A DNA stretch of 64,000 nucleotides from Saprospiraceae bacterium (GTDB taxonomy: Bacteria; Bacteroidota; Bacteroidia; Chitinophagales; Saprospiraceae), in contig JALHRR010000007.1 of the NCBI GenBank assembly GCA_022841345.1, forward strand, positions 1-64,000, in the 5' to 3' direction. The translations under genes and the position numbers were made by a program. A model generated the notes under the pieces. It saw only the letters and a program-made list of their open reading frames with translations, had not been told where the DNA came from and ran no database searches. This document shows positions 8,569 through 17,606 of this stretch, in pieces; within the stretch, counting starts at the first letter, position 1; each line of letters starts with the position of its first letter.

Positions 8569-8922
8569 ATGCAATACCAATATCATTCAATTCTCATATT
8601 ATCCAGTTTAGTACTATCTACTCTTGGTATGGATATGTTCAGAATGATTGCCTACCTGAATGTATCAACTGAGAAGACTGAATTGATTGAATTTATTGAC
8701 TTTTCTGACCAGGATGCAGATCATGATGAAAAGCAACCTATTGAAGGTGAAAAGAACCCTTATGCTCAATATTCGGATCTGTTAGAAAAGGAGCCACAAG
8801 GTTATAATGAGCAATTTTCATGGCTTAAATTAAAATTTAATTCTTCTGTTCTGGTATTTTTTCTGCATTTCTCATGGCAGAATATATTTATGGACTCCAT
8901 GTACACTCCTCCGGAAGCTTAA
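8569..8922 (+). CDS. Small protein of unknown function
   Basis: 117 aa from the ATG at 8569; an upstream start at 8539 would add ten residues without resemblance to a signal. An N-terminal hydrophobic stretch (SILILSSLVLSTLGMDM) could be a signal or TM helix, followed by an acidic middle (DFSDQDADHDEKQPIEGE) and a hydrophobic C-terminal stretch (SSVLVFFLHFSWQNIFMDS). I do not recognise a family. It lies 86 bases before the SulP gene in the same direction and may be part of that transcription unit. Codon use looks ordinary. Confidence 0.55.
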   Translation: MQYQYHSILILSSLVLSTLGMDMFRMIAYLNVSTEKTELIEFIDFSDQDADHDEKQPIEGEKNPYAQYSDLLEKEPQGYNEQFSWLKLKFNSSVLVFFLHFSWQNIFMDSMYTPPEA

Positions 8923-9008
8923 TTCTCAGGCATTCTTCTAACTAATTCATTTACAGGTAAGTAAAATCTAACTTGCCTTGACATCCTATCAACGAAAAAT
9001 CTAATTTT

Positions 9009-10592
9009 ATGACTGTAACGAAGTTGTACCAAAAGTTTGGTATACCCCTCACAACTTTGAAAAATGACTTGCCGGCCGCTGTGGTTGTTTTTTTGGTTGC
9101 TTTGCCCTTGTGTCTGGGCATAGCATTAGCATCAGGCGCGCCTTTATTTTCCGGTATTATTGCCGGTATTGTCGGTGGAATGGTAATTGCTGTATTCTCC
9201 GGAGCCCAATTAGGGGTAAGTGGACCGGCAGCAGGCCTTACCGTTATTGTTCTGAATGCTATAACTGACATTGGAGTATGGGAAGGATTTCTATTGGCAG
9301 TCGTGATGGCCGGTGTACTTCAGTTTATTCTCGGGTATTTAAAAGCCGGAACTATTGGAAATTATTTTCCAAGCAGTGTCATCAAAGGAATGCTGGCAGC
9401 TATTGGTATTATTCTAATTTTTAAGCAGATCCCTCATGCACTGGGCTATGACTCTGATACATTTGGAGACCTCGACTTCTTTCAGAAAGACAATGAAAAT
9501 ACATTCTCTGCTATTGGGTCTGCTATTCAATTAATGAATCCCGGAGCGCTGATCATTACTGCTGTATCATTAGCCATATTGATATTGTGGCCAAAAATTA
9601 AAGTCAGTGCACTTAAGCTTGTTCCAGCCCCTCTGCTAGTAGTTATTTTAGGAGTATTGTTGAATGAATTGTTCAAAAACACCTCTGCTAATCTGGTTCT
9701 TTCTCCGGAACATTTGGTGATTATTCCGGTGGCTACCACTGTCAATGAGTTTTTTGGTTTGTTCACAATGCCTGACTGGTCTTTCGTCTCAAATCCGGCA
9801 GTTTACAAGGCAGCGATCACACTGGCAATCGTAGCAAGTTTGGAGACTTTACTCAATGCCGAGGCAGTCGATAAGCTGGATCCATACAAAAGAAATACGC
9901 CTCCGAATAGAGAATTGAAAGCTCAGGGGATTGGAAATATGGTTTCAGGATTAATTGGAGGTTTACCTGTTACAGCGGTTATAGTAAGAGGGGCTGCAAA
10001 TGTAAATGCAGGCGCAAAAACTAAGGCATCAGCATTTTTTCATGGTGTATTATTGCTGGTTTCTGTAATCACCATTCCTAAAATTATTAATTTGATCCCT
10101 TATGCGAGTCTTGCAGCAATTTTGCTTCATATAGGATACAAATTAACCAAGATATCTCTGTATCAATCTATGTTCAAAGCCGGTAGAGATCAGTTTGTAC
10201 CATTCATAGTTACAGTAGTGGCTATTGTATTTACAGATTTGTTAATCGGTATAACGATAGGTATGTTTGTAGGGGTATTCTACATTTTGAGAGTAAATAT
10301 GAAAAATACATACTCTTACCTCAAATCAGACAATCACGATGGTACACCTATTAAGCTAATATTATCAGAGGAGGTTACTTTCCTAAACAAAGCAAGCATG
10401 TTGTTGACTCTTGAAAATATACCGGACAATTCCAGAGTGATCATTGATGGGACCAGATCGGTATTCATTGATTTTGATGTCCTGGAAATAATTAATGATT
10501 TCAAAGAGCAGGCTGCACATCGCAATATTGAGGTAGTACTTGTAAATATAAAGGACAATTATAAAATCGAAAATGAGCTACCGGCTAATTAA
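9009..10592 (+). CDS. SulP family anion transporter
   Basis: 527 aa. The N-terminal NDLPAAVVVFLVALPLCLGIALASGAP and FSGAQLGVSGPAAGLTVIV are typical of SulP transporters of the bicarbonate/sulfate branch, followed by about 10-12 TM segments to residue 430 and a C-terminal cytoplasmic STAS domain (about 450-525; RSVFIDFDVLEIINDF). The carbonic anhydrase gene 58 bases downstream strongly suggests that the substrate is bicarbonate; this is inference from context, since SulP sequences alone do not give the anion. Confidence 0.9.
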   Translation: MTVTKLYQKFGIPLTTLKNDLPAAVVVFLVALPLCLGIALASGAPLFSGIIAGIVGGMVIAVFSGAQLGVSGPAAGLTVIVLNAITDIGVWEGFLLAVVMAGVLQFILGYLKAGTIGNYFPSSVIKGMLAAIGIILIFKQIPHALGYDSDTFGDLDFFQKDNENTFSAIGSAIQLMNPGALIITAVSLAILILWPKIKVSALKLVPAPLLVVILGVLLNELFKNTSANLVLSPEHLVIIPVATTVNEFFGLFTMPDWSFVSNPAVYKAAITLAIVASLETLLNAEAVDKLDPYKRNTPPNRELKAQGIGNMVSGLIGGLPVTAVIVRGAANVNAGAKTKASAFFHGVLLLVSVITIPKIINLIPYASLAAILLHIGYKLTKISLYQSMFKAGRDQFVPFIVTVVAIVFTDLLIGITIGMFVGVFYILRVNMKNTYSYLKSDNHDGTPIKLILSEEVTFLNKASMLLTLENIPDNSRVIIDGTRSVFIDFDVLEIINDFKEQAAHRNIEVVLVNIKDNYKIENELPAN

Positions 10593-10650
10593 GATTTTCT
10601 TTTAATCAAAGTGGAAATCAGGATATTTAACCCCGAAAACAATATACACA

Positions 10651-11277
10651 ATGGACTTAACCCAGGTATTTAAGAACAACGAAAAATGGATTGCAGATAA
10701 ATTAGCTTTGGATAGTCATTATTTTGATAATCTGGCTAAGGGCCAACAACCAGAAGTGCTGTACATAGGTTGTTCAGATAGCAGGGTGACTGCAGAAGAA
10801 ATCATGGGCGCTGAAGCCGGTGAAGTATTTGTGCACCGGAATATTGCCAACATGGTGATTAGTATTGACCTTAATGTAATGTCCGTTATTAATTATGCCA
10901 TTAACCACCTGGAAGTTAAAACGGTTGTTGTTTGCGGACATTATTATTGCGGAGGCGTTAAGGCTGCAATGATTCAGGAGGATCTTGGATTTCTGAATCC
11001 CTGGCTGAGAAATATCCGCGATGTATACCGCTTACATAAAAATGTGCTGAATGCCATAGAAGATGAAGATGAGAAGTATAATAAACTGGTGGAGCTGAAT
11101 GTGCAGGAACAATGTGTCAATCTGATTAAGACAGCCGCTGTTCAAAAAGCATACAGAGACAGGGGATTGAGAGTACATGGTTGGGTATTCGATATGAAAA
11201 CCGGTAAATTGATCGATCTGGAAATTGATTTTCCAAAAATTCTTGCCAATATCATGGATATTTACTCACTGATGTGA
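10651..11277 (+). CDS. Beta-class carbonic anhydrase
   Basis: 208 aa. Zinc ligands are visible: C41 with the D43/R45 dyad (CSDSR), and H97 and C100 (CGHYYCGG). It interconverts CO2 and bicarbonate in the cytoplasm. The length and the HRNIAN block match the bacterial Can-like group. Directly downstream of the SulP transporter (58-base gap), so the pair probably works together in bicarbonate uptake or pH balance. A strong terminator follows 20 bases after the stop. Confidence 0.95.
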   Translation: MDLTQVFKNNEKWIADKLALDSHYFDNLAKGQQPEVLYIGCSDSRVTAEEIMGAEAGEVFVHRNIANMVISIDLNVMSVINYAINHLEVKTVVVCGHYYCGGVKAAMIQEDLGFLNPWLRNIRDVYRLHKNVLNAIEDEDEKYNKLVELNVQEQCVNLIKTAAVQKAYRDRGLRVHGWVFDMKTGKLIDLEIDFPKILANIMDIYSLM

Positions 11278-11299
11278 TTTTCGAACAGCTGACTTTTAC

Positions 11300-11350
11300 A
11301 AAGCGAATAGAATGAACCCTGGATATTGTTTTTTCTATTCGCTTTTTTTG
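11300..11350 (+). terminator. Rho-independent terminator after carbonic anhydrase
   Basis: A 12-bp perfect stem, AAAGCGAATAGA (11300-11311) with TCTATTCGCTTT (11334-11345), followed by a T tract to 11349. The loop is 22 bases. Confidence 0.9.
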
Positions 11351-11398
11351 TATAAAATCAATCCATCAAGCCTAATTGCCATTTGCAAATTTGCAAAT

Positions 11399-11599
11399 TT
11401 CTTTTTCATCCACTAACCACAAGGTCAATCTGCCTCAGTCCCTCAATCTTACCAAAACTCTAAACAAAAGACTCCCACCCATACCTTCAATCCTATCAAT
11501 CTAACCCACACGCACTACTCCACACTCTTCATCCACACTGTCAAGCTCCTTCAATCTCCATCAATCTCCTTCAATCTTACCAATCTTCCCAATCTTTTC
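11399..11599. other. Pyrimidine-rich, G-poor intergenic stretch
   Basis: The rest of the 350-base gap before malic enzyme has very few G on the plus strand and contains loosely repeated 9-10-base units of the form CAATCT(T/C)(A/C)C (for example from 11550 on). It includes CCCACACGCACTACTCCACAC, similar to the CA-rich leader of the tRNA gene at 12.9 kb. No coding sense is visible. Confidence 0.55.
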
Positions 11600-11607
11600 T
11601 ACCTTTG
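11600..11607 (+). promoter_or_regulatory. -7 promoter element of malic enzyme gene
   Basis: TACCTTTG matches TAnnTTTG and ends 21 bases before the ATG at 11629. It supports that ATG over an in-frame start at 11605, which would lie inside the element. Confidence 0.65.
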
Positions 11608-11628
11608 CCCCTCACTATTTTAAACTGT

Positions 11629-12819
11629 ATGAGTGATATTTATAAGCAGGCTCTGGAATTACACCGCAAACTGAGAGGTAAAATCAGGATCGAACCTAAG
11701 TTGTCAGTTACTACAAAGAAGATGTTGTCTTTGGTATATTCACCCGGAGTAGCTGAGCCATGCATGGAAATCTTTCGCAATCCTGAGAGTGTATATGATT
11801 TGACGATGAAATCAAATACAGTGGCAATTGTGACAGATGGATCAGCAGTATTGGGCCTGGGAAATATCGGAGCGAAAGCTTCTATCCCGGTTATGGAAGG
11901 AAAGGCCCTTCTATTCAAGAAATTTGCAAATATTGATGCATTCCCTATTTGTCTGGATACACAGGATACACTTGAAATTATCGAGACTGTAAGGAGAATT
12001 GCGCCAGTATTTGGTGGGATCAATCTGGAGGATATAGCTGCGCCAAGAAGTTTTGAGGTGGAAAGCAGATTGCAGGATCTGGGAATTCCTGTATTTCATG
12101 ATGATCAGCATGGAACGGCGATTGTTGTTCTTGCAGGTTTGATTAATGCAGCAAAATATGTAGGGAAAGATATTAAAGAACTTAAGGTGGTTATCAATGG
12201 GGCAGGAGCTGCAGGAATTGCAATTGCCAGGCTCTTAAGATGTGCAGATCATTCAGATGACACTCAGTGTACTCCAGTGAAAGAGATTGTTATGTGTGAT
12301 ACTCAGGGAGTTATCCACAGGGACAGAGATGATCTCAACTTTGCGAAGAAGGAAATTTTGTCTTTCACCAATTTTGAAAATGTGAAAGGTACAGTTTATG
12401 ACGCTATAGTTGGGGCTGATGTATTCATCGGAGTAAGCAAGGGAGATTTACTTTCGCAGGCGGATATTCGCAAAATGGCCGATAAGGCTATCATTTTTGC
12501 ACTGGCAAACCCATATCCTGAGATTATGCCTGAACTAGCATATAAGGGTGGTGCCGCAGTTGTAGCTACGGGTCGTAGTGATATGCCTAATCAGATCAAT
12601 AATGTACTGGGTTTTCCGGGTATTTTCAGAGGTGCCCTGGATGCAAAAGCAAAAAGGATAACTCCTTTGATGAAGATCAAAGCAGCATATGCCATTGCTG
12701 ATTGCATAGATACTCCCGGCAAAAGAAATATTATACCTGCGTCTTTAAATAAAACTGTTGCAGATAAAGTGGCTGCAGCAGTAAAAGAAGCCGCTTTATT
12801 TGAACAAGCGTATCTGTAA
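11629..12819 (+). CDS. NAD(P)-dependent malic enzyme
   Basis: 396 aa from ATG 11629 (MSDIYKQALELHRK). Blocks in order: SLVYSPGVAEPC, VTDGSAVLGLGNIG, MEGKALLFKKFANIDAFPI, HDDQHGTAIVVLAGL and the nucleotide-binding VVINGAGAAGIAI, then FALANPYPEI. It oxidatively decarboxylates malate to pyruvate. It is the short bacterial form without the C-terminal phosphotransacetylase-like domain of the roughly 750-aa MaeB type. The cofactor preference cannot be settled by eye. It is a single-gene unit with its own promoter; a tRNA-Ala gene follows. Confidence 0.93.
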   Translation: MSDIYKQALELHRKLRGKIRIEPKLSVTTKKMLSLVYSPGVAEPCMEIFRNPESVYDLTMKSNTVAIVTDGSAVLGLGNIGAKASIPVMEGKALLFKKFANIDAFPICLDTQDTLEIIETVRRIAPVFGGINLEDIAAPRSFEVESRLQDLGIPVFHDDQHGTAIVVLAGLINAAKYVGKDIKELKVVINGAGAAGIAIARLLRCADHSDDTQCTPVKEIVMCDTQGVIHRDRDDLNFAKKEILSFTNFENVKGTVYDAIVGADVFIGVSKGDLLSQADIRKMADKAIIFALANPYPEIMPELAYKGGAAVVATGRSDMPNQINNVLGFPGIFRGALDAKAKRITPLMKIKAAYAIADCIDTPGKRNIIPASLNKTVADKVAAAVKEAALFEQAYL

Positions 12820-12854
12820 GTGCAATTTTAATTTTTTGGATCAAAATTCATTTA

Positions 12855-12862
12855 TATATTTG
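12855..12862 (+). promoter_or_regulatory. Promoter before tRNA-Ala
   Basis: TATATTTG with a TTG (12836-12838) 19 bases upstream gives a -33/-7 pair of the Bacteroidota type. The start would be near 12870, so the precursor has a leader of about 110 bases with no G between 12887 and 12976. Confidence 0.55.
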
Positions 12863-12980
12863 CCGCCTCGCTCACACTTTACCCGGAACTCTTCACCCAC
12901 ACTCATACCCATAACTCAAACCACACTCACACTAATAACCCAAACCACACTCACACCCACACTCACACCCACACCCGATC

Positions 12981-13053
<73 letters not shown>

Positions 13054-13059
13054 CAAGAA

Positions 13060-13092
13060 AAAAGCCACTGGAAATCTTCCGGTGGCTTTTCA
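13060..13092. terminator. Bidirectional terminator, tRNA-Ala and T9SS protein gene
   Basis: Hairpin AAAGCCAC..GG / CC..GTGGCTTT with A-rich left and T-rich right flanks, placed between the tRNA and the convergent gene, so it can serve both strands. Confidence 0.8.
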
Positions 13093-13094
13093 TT

Positions 13095-13850
13095 TTACTG
13101 CTTGAGTATTTTGATGAGTGCGGCTGGTGATTTTCCTTGCTCACCCGAATAGCATTCTATAAAATAATTTCCCGCAGGAAGTCCATCAAGGGAAATGCTC
13201 CGCTGCACATTCCAGATTTCGTTATCTGTTATCAGGGCTCTGCCCGAGGTATCATAAATGACAGTTTTAAAGACCTGAATATTAGATTTTAGTTGTAAAG
13301 TATTTCCAACTAATGGATTTGGATAAGCTTTTACTTCCACTGCCGGGCTGGTGATTTGAGAATTCCTGACCGCTATTTCGTTTATTTCGTTTAATGGATG
13401 GCTGCCTGCCTCTGCCTCTCCGGCATGCAGGACAATAAATGCTTTAATTCCCGGCGTGTAAAGTGATACGCTGGTAATGCCTTCCTCCATCAATGCCACT
13501 ATCCGGCCATTGTGTTTGATGACATTGCCTGTAAATTCCAGAATTTCATTGATCGAATCACCTGTTTCCGAGAATTTTGTGTAATTAATTTTATGTCTGG
13601 AATGAACTTCAAAGCGATACTTTTTACTATCCGGCTTGTCATTTAACAGATGCGATTCGGGTAAACTTGCCTCACAGTTAATGCCCTTCTTACCCAATTT
13701 TACATGTTGACACAGTGCCGGTTCCCAATTTTCTCCTTGATCATAACTCACTCTTTCAAATATGAATTTATCCAAACTCAATGGATTGAATGCTGATAAA
13801 TTCGTTGTCAAAAAAATTGAGAATACCAGAAGGAGCGCACAGTTTTTCAT
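13095..13850 (-). CDS. Secreted protein with T9SS type A sorting domain
   Basis: 251 aa. Signal peptide at 1-20 (MKNCALLLVFSIFLTTNLSA). The C-terminal 75 residues have the T9SS type A pattern: VKAYPNPLVGNTLQL, VIYDTSGRALI, SLDGLPAGNYFIECY and a basic ending (KILKQ), which directs secretion and attachment through the type IX system. The middle (about 21-170) has no domain I recognise. Single gene, divergent from the gliding operon. Confidence 0.8.
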   Translation of the reverse strand: MKNCALLLVFSIFLTTNLSAFNPLSLDKFIFERVSYDQGENWEPALCQHVKLGKKGINCEASLPESHLLNDKPDSKKYRFEVHSRHKINYTKFSETGDSINEILEFTGNVIKHNGRIVALMEEGITSVSLYTPGIKAFIVLHAGEAEAGSHPLNEINEIAVRNSQITSPAVEVKAYPNPLVGNTLQLKSNIQVFKTVIYDTSGRALITDNEIWNVQRSISLDGLPAGNYFIECYSGEQGKSPAALIKILKQ

Positions 13851-14069
13851 ATACAGTTATTTTTTGATCGAAATGAGGATAGCACCAGGGATGTTGAATG
13901 AAAATTTCTCTTGTTATTGACTATAACATAAGTAGAATAAGCATATTATATGAAACAGTAGTTTTAACTGTAATTAAATTAGTGTAAATATGAGATGTCG
14001 AAGGGATTGAAATAAATTTATCTGTCGACCTGCATCAACATCCTTCAATAGATTTCGTTCTTAAAATGA

Positions 14070-14077
14070 TATCTTTG
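14070..14077 (+). promoter_or_regulatory. -7 promoter element of gldFG operon
   Basis: TATCTTTG followed by a purine-rich leader. The element lies inside the N-terminal extension that an ATG at 14066 would encode, so it decides for the start at 14099. Confidence 0.65.
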
Positions 14078-14098
14078 CACGCTTTAAGAAAAAATGTT

Positions 14099-14830
14099 AT
14101 GTGGCAGATTTTTAAAAAGGAATTAAGTGTATTTTTTTCTTCCCTTACCGGATACATTGTCATTGGTGTATTTCTGGGAGTTTTGGGTATGGTGATGTTT
14201 GTTTTTCCTGACTTCAGTTTACTGCATTATAATTATGCCACCCTGGATCAATTGTTTTTAATTGCTCCGATCATCTTTATGTTTTTGATACCTGCCGTGA
14301 CGATGCGTACTTTCGCAGAAGAAAACCAGACAGGGACTATTGAACTGCTGGTAACAAGGCCAATCAGAGACAGAGATATTGTGCTGGGAAAATATTTTGC
14401 TGCACTGGCTCTTGTGGTGTTGTCTCTTCTACCTACTCTGCTTTATTATTATACTGTTTATGATCTGGGTTCACCCAGGGGGAATATTGACAGCGGAGCA
14501 ATTGCGGGATCTTATGTTGGTTTATTCATGCTGGCTGCCTGCTTCACTTCTGTAGGCATATTTGCATCCAGTATTACCAATAACCAAATCGTGTCCTTCA
14601 TTTTTGCGACTGTTTTATGTTTCTTCTTCTATTGGGCATTTTTCCTGATCTCAAAATTTCCATTTCTGGTGGGCAAGGCAGATGATCTTGTACAAAAAAT
14701 CGGGATTGATTTTCACTATGCCTCCATCAGCAGGGGAGTGCTCGATAGCCGGGATATAATCTACTTTTTATCATTTATATTTTTGTTTTTAATGATGACC
14801 CTTTTCAGTCTTGAACGGAGAAAATGGTAA
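14099..14830 (+). CDS. gldF: Gliding motility ABC transporter permease GldF
   Basis: 243 aa from ATG 14099 (MWQIFKKELSVFFSSLTGYI). Six hydrophobic segments; the blocks PAVTMRTFAEENQTGTIELLVTRPI and DFHYASISRGVLDSRDIIYFL are typical of GldF. In Flavobacterium GldF and GldG are grouped with the ATPase GldA in a complex required for gliding and linked to type IX secretion; no gldA is in the window. First gene of an apparent five-gene operon; gldG follows after 27 bases. Confidence 0.92.
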   Translation: MWQIFKKELSVFFSSLTGYIVIGVFLGVLGMVMFVFPDFSLLHYNYATLDQLFLIAPIIFMFLIPAVTMRTFAEENQTGTIELLVTRPIRDRDIVLGKYFAALALVVLSLLPTLLYYYTVYDLGSPRGNIDSGAIAGSYVGLFMLAACFTSVGIFASSITNNQIVSFIFATVLCFFFYWAFFLISKFPFLVGKADDLVQKIGIDFHYASISRGVLDSRDIIYFLSFIFLFLMMTLFSLERRKW

Positions 14831-14857
14831 TATCAACTAGTTATAGAATTCTATTTT

Positions 14858-16558
14858 ATGCGTAAACGCCAATCATTAGTAGTACTCTTGCTGACCATCG
14901 GTACATTGATTCTACTGAATGTCATTGCACAGTACTTTTATGGATATCTTGATCTTACAGAAGAAAAACGCTTTACCCTGACTGAACCAACAAAGCGTTT
15001 CGTAAGGGATTTGGATGATATTGTTTATATCAATGTGTTGCTGGAAGGTGAGTTTCCTGCCGGTTTCAAGAGGCTCAGAAATGCTACTGAAGACCTTTTG
15101 AAAGAATTCAAATCGCTCAACAGCAATATTGAATACAATTTTGAAGACCCTTCACTTGGATCCATTGAATCCATCAATGAAAGACGCAAACAACTGGCAG
15201 AAGTCGGGGTGAATCCTGTAAACCTTCAGGTAGTAGATAATGATCAACGGTCTGAAAAGCTCATTTACCCGGTTGCCATAGTCAATTTCGGGACCAGACA
15301 AATTATTGTGAATCTGTTGGAAAATGAAATCGCAGGCGCCTCTCCTGAAGAAAACCTCAATAATTCAGTGAGCCTTCTGGAATATAAATTTGCGAGTGCA
15401 TTGCAAAAACTCCAAATTTATAAAAAGCCGGTCATCATGTTTACCGAAGGACACGGTGAACTGGATACACTGGAAACAATGGACCTGGAAAATTCATTAG
15501 CAAGTTTTTATAATACCGCCCGCCTCAACCTTGAAAATGTTGTTCAAATAAGTTCTGACATTGACTTACTTATCATTGCAAAGCCTTCATTGGAATTTTC
15601 TGAAAAAAATAAATTTAAGATTGATCAGTATATTATGAACGGGGGGAAAGTACTCTTTGCGATTGATAAGCTTGGAGTAGGTCTGGATAGTCTGAAAAAT
15701 GTCCGTGCTTTTCTACCTCAGGAATACCCGCTCAACCTGGATGATATGTTTTTTAAATACGGAGCGCGTATTAATCCTGATCTGGTATTGGATCTTGAAT
15801 GTACAAGAATTCCTTTAACCGTTGGTCAACTTGGTAATAAACCCCAGGTTGAATTGTTCCCATGGTTTTACTATCCTCTGGTTACTCCGGAAATTAGCCA
15901 TCCTATCATAAAAAATCTGGATCGTATCAATTTCTTTTTTCCAGCCAGTATCGACACCATTAAAACGAAAACAGAAGTTAAGAAAACGGCTTTACTGCAA
16001 AGTTCAAAATATACTCGTTTTCAGGCTATCCCTGTAGAATTGAATTTTGAAATTCTACGGTATGAGCCTGATCCTGACAAATTCAATAAAGAAAGAAAGA
16101 ACCTGGCTGTTCTGCTGGAAGGATCATTCACTTCTTTATTTGAAAACAGAGTATCAGAAACCATGCAGGAAAACCTGGCCTCATTGAAGCTGGAATTCAA
16201 AGCAAGCAGCGAACCCACTAAGTTGCTCGTTATTTCTGATGGAGATATACTTCGAAACCCCGTAAACAAAAGTACCGGGCAGTATAATACGCTTGGATTT
16301 AATACTTTTGAAAATTATAAATTTGCAAATAAAGATTTCATTATCAATAGTATAGAGTACTTACTGGATAAGAATGGTGTACTGGAATCAAGATCAAAAG
16401 AAGTCAGACTTCGTCTTTTGGATACTGTCAGAGCCAATAAGGAAAGAAGTTTTTGGCAAATGATTAATATAGGTGTTCCATTGCTTCTCCTTGTGATATT
16501 TGGATTGATCTTTAATGCATTACGCAAAAGAAAATATGCGAAAATTGCTCAATTGTAA
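14858..16558 (+). CDS. gldG: Gliding motility ABC transporter protein GldG
   Basis: 566 aa. N-terminal TM helix (about 6-26), a large periplasmic part of the ABC_transp_aux type beginning LTEEKRFTLTEPTKRFVRDL and including VIMFTEGHGELDTLE, and a C-terminal TM helix (about 540-557) before a basic tail (RKRKYAKIAQ). Length and order agree with GldG, which pairs with GldF. Followed after 8 bases by the DUF4340 gene, so translation is probably coupled. Confidence 0.92.
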   Translation: MRKRQSLVVLLLTIGTLILLNVIAQYFYGYLDLTEEKRFTLTEPTKRFVRDLDDIVYINVLLEGEFPAGFKRLRNATEDLLKEFKSLNSNIEYNFEDPSLGSIESINERRKQLAEVGVNPVNLQVVDNDQRSEKLIYPVAIVNFGTRQIIVNLLENEIAGASPEENLNNSVSLLEYKFASALQKLQIYKKPVIMFTEGHGELDTLETMDLENSLASFYNTARLNLENVVQISSDIDLLIIAKPSLEFSEKNKFKIDQYIMNGGKVLFAIDKLGVGLDSLKNVRAFLPQEYPLNLDDMFFKYGARINPDLVLDLECTRIPLTVGQLGNKPQVELFPWFYYPLVTPEISHPIIKNLDRINFFFPASIDTIKTKTEVKKTALLQSSKYTRFQAIPVELNFEILRYEPDPDKFNKERKNLAVLLEGSFTSLFENRVSETMQENLASLKLEFKASSEPTKLLVISDGDILRNPVNKSTGQYNTLGFNTFENYKFANKDFIINSIEYLLDKNGVLESRSKEVRLRLLDTVRANKERSFWQMINIGVPLLLLVIFGLIFNALRKRKYAKIAQL

Positions 16559-16566
16559 TAATTAAT

Positions 16567-17604
16567 ATGAATAAGAAACTTATAATAGCCACCGTAATAT
16601 TTGTTCTCATTGGTTCTTTGGCTGCATGGTTGATATTTTTTGGAGGGAATAAGGCAAGTAAATTCCCGGACAGGGATTTTGCTGTTGAAAACATTGATGA
16701 CGTAGGCAAAGTATTTATCGCAAACAGATCTGGCGATGTTCTGAATTTGGAAAAGATAAAAGGTCAATGGATGGTCAATGGAAAATCTCCGGCCGGTGAA
16801 AGTGCCATGAATGTAATCCTTACCACTATTCAGTCAATATCTGTTAAGTACATTCCACCTAAGGCTGCTTTAGAAAGGATTATAAACGACCTTGCTGCCA
16901 ATGGGATTAAAGTGGAGATCTATAACACCCGTGGAAAAAAGATGAAGTCCTATTATGTAGGTGGAAATATTTCTGACGATACAGGAACAGCCTTCATTAT
17001 GGATGGATTCGAACAACCATACATACTCCATATTCCGGGTCATGTCGGAGCGCTCCGTTCCACATTTAATCTGAAGGAAAAGGATATCGTGGATCGCTGG
17101 CTTTTTAAAGAAAAATTTGAGGATGTGGCATTTGTCAGTATCGAATATCCTACGCTGAAAAGTAATTCATTTACACTGGAAAATAAAAATGGCGATTGGG
17201 AAGTCAATCCATTTTATGAGTTGACCCCGAGGATTAATCAGCCTGTTCAAACTTCGGCAGTGGAAGCTTTTATAACCGGATTTGAGAGAATTGGAGCAGA
17301 AGCAATTATAAATGATTCTCCTGAAAAGGATTCTGTTCTTAGTTTAATTCCTTTTGCTATTATTTCCATGCGAAAGACAAATGGCGAAGAAAAATCATTT
17401 AAATTGTATCCTATTTACGATCAGGTTGTAGAAGAGGAAGAGAAATATGATAACCCACAGTCAAATGTGTTTGTAGAAAGATATTTTGGACAATCACATA
17501 CTGGTGATTTTTATTTGGTTCAACATATTAATTTTCAAAAAGTCCTTTGGGGATACAGTTTTTTCTTCCCGGAAAACAAGCCATCACAACCGGTACCTAA
17601 TTAA
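16567..17604 (+). CDS. DUF4340 domain-containing protein
   Basis: 345 aa. One N-terminal TM helix (about 5-24) anchors a periplasmic domain. The pattern VFIANRSGDVLNLEKIKGQWMVNG and the repeated two-part arrangement (second half from DVAFVSIEYPTLKSNSF) match DUF4340, which is often found behind GldG-like genes. The function is not known; the position between gldG and a phospholipase-like gene (gaps 8 and 2 bases) suggests a link to the GldFG complex (inference). Confidence 0.8.
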   Translation: MNKKLIIATVIFVLIGSLAAWLIFFGGNKASKFPDRDFAVENIDDVGKVFIANRSGDVLNLEKIKGQWMVNGKSPAGESAMNVILTTIQSISVKYIPPKAALERIINDLAANGIKVEIYNTRGKKMKSYYVGGNISDDTGTAFIMDGFEQPYILHIPGHVGALRSTFNLKEKDIVDRWLFKEKFEDVAFVSIEYPTLKSNSFTLENKNGDWEVNPFYELTPRINQPVQTSAVEAFITGFERIGAEAIINDSPEKDSVLSLIPFAIISMRKTNGEEKSFKLYPIYDQVVEEEEKYDNPQSNVFVERYFGQSHTGDFYLVQHINFQKVLWGYSFFFPENKPSQPVPN

Positions 17605-17606
17605 TT

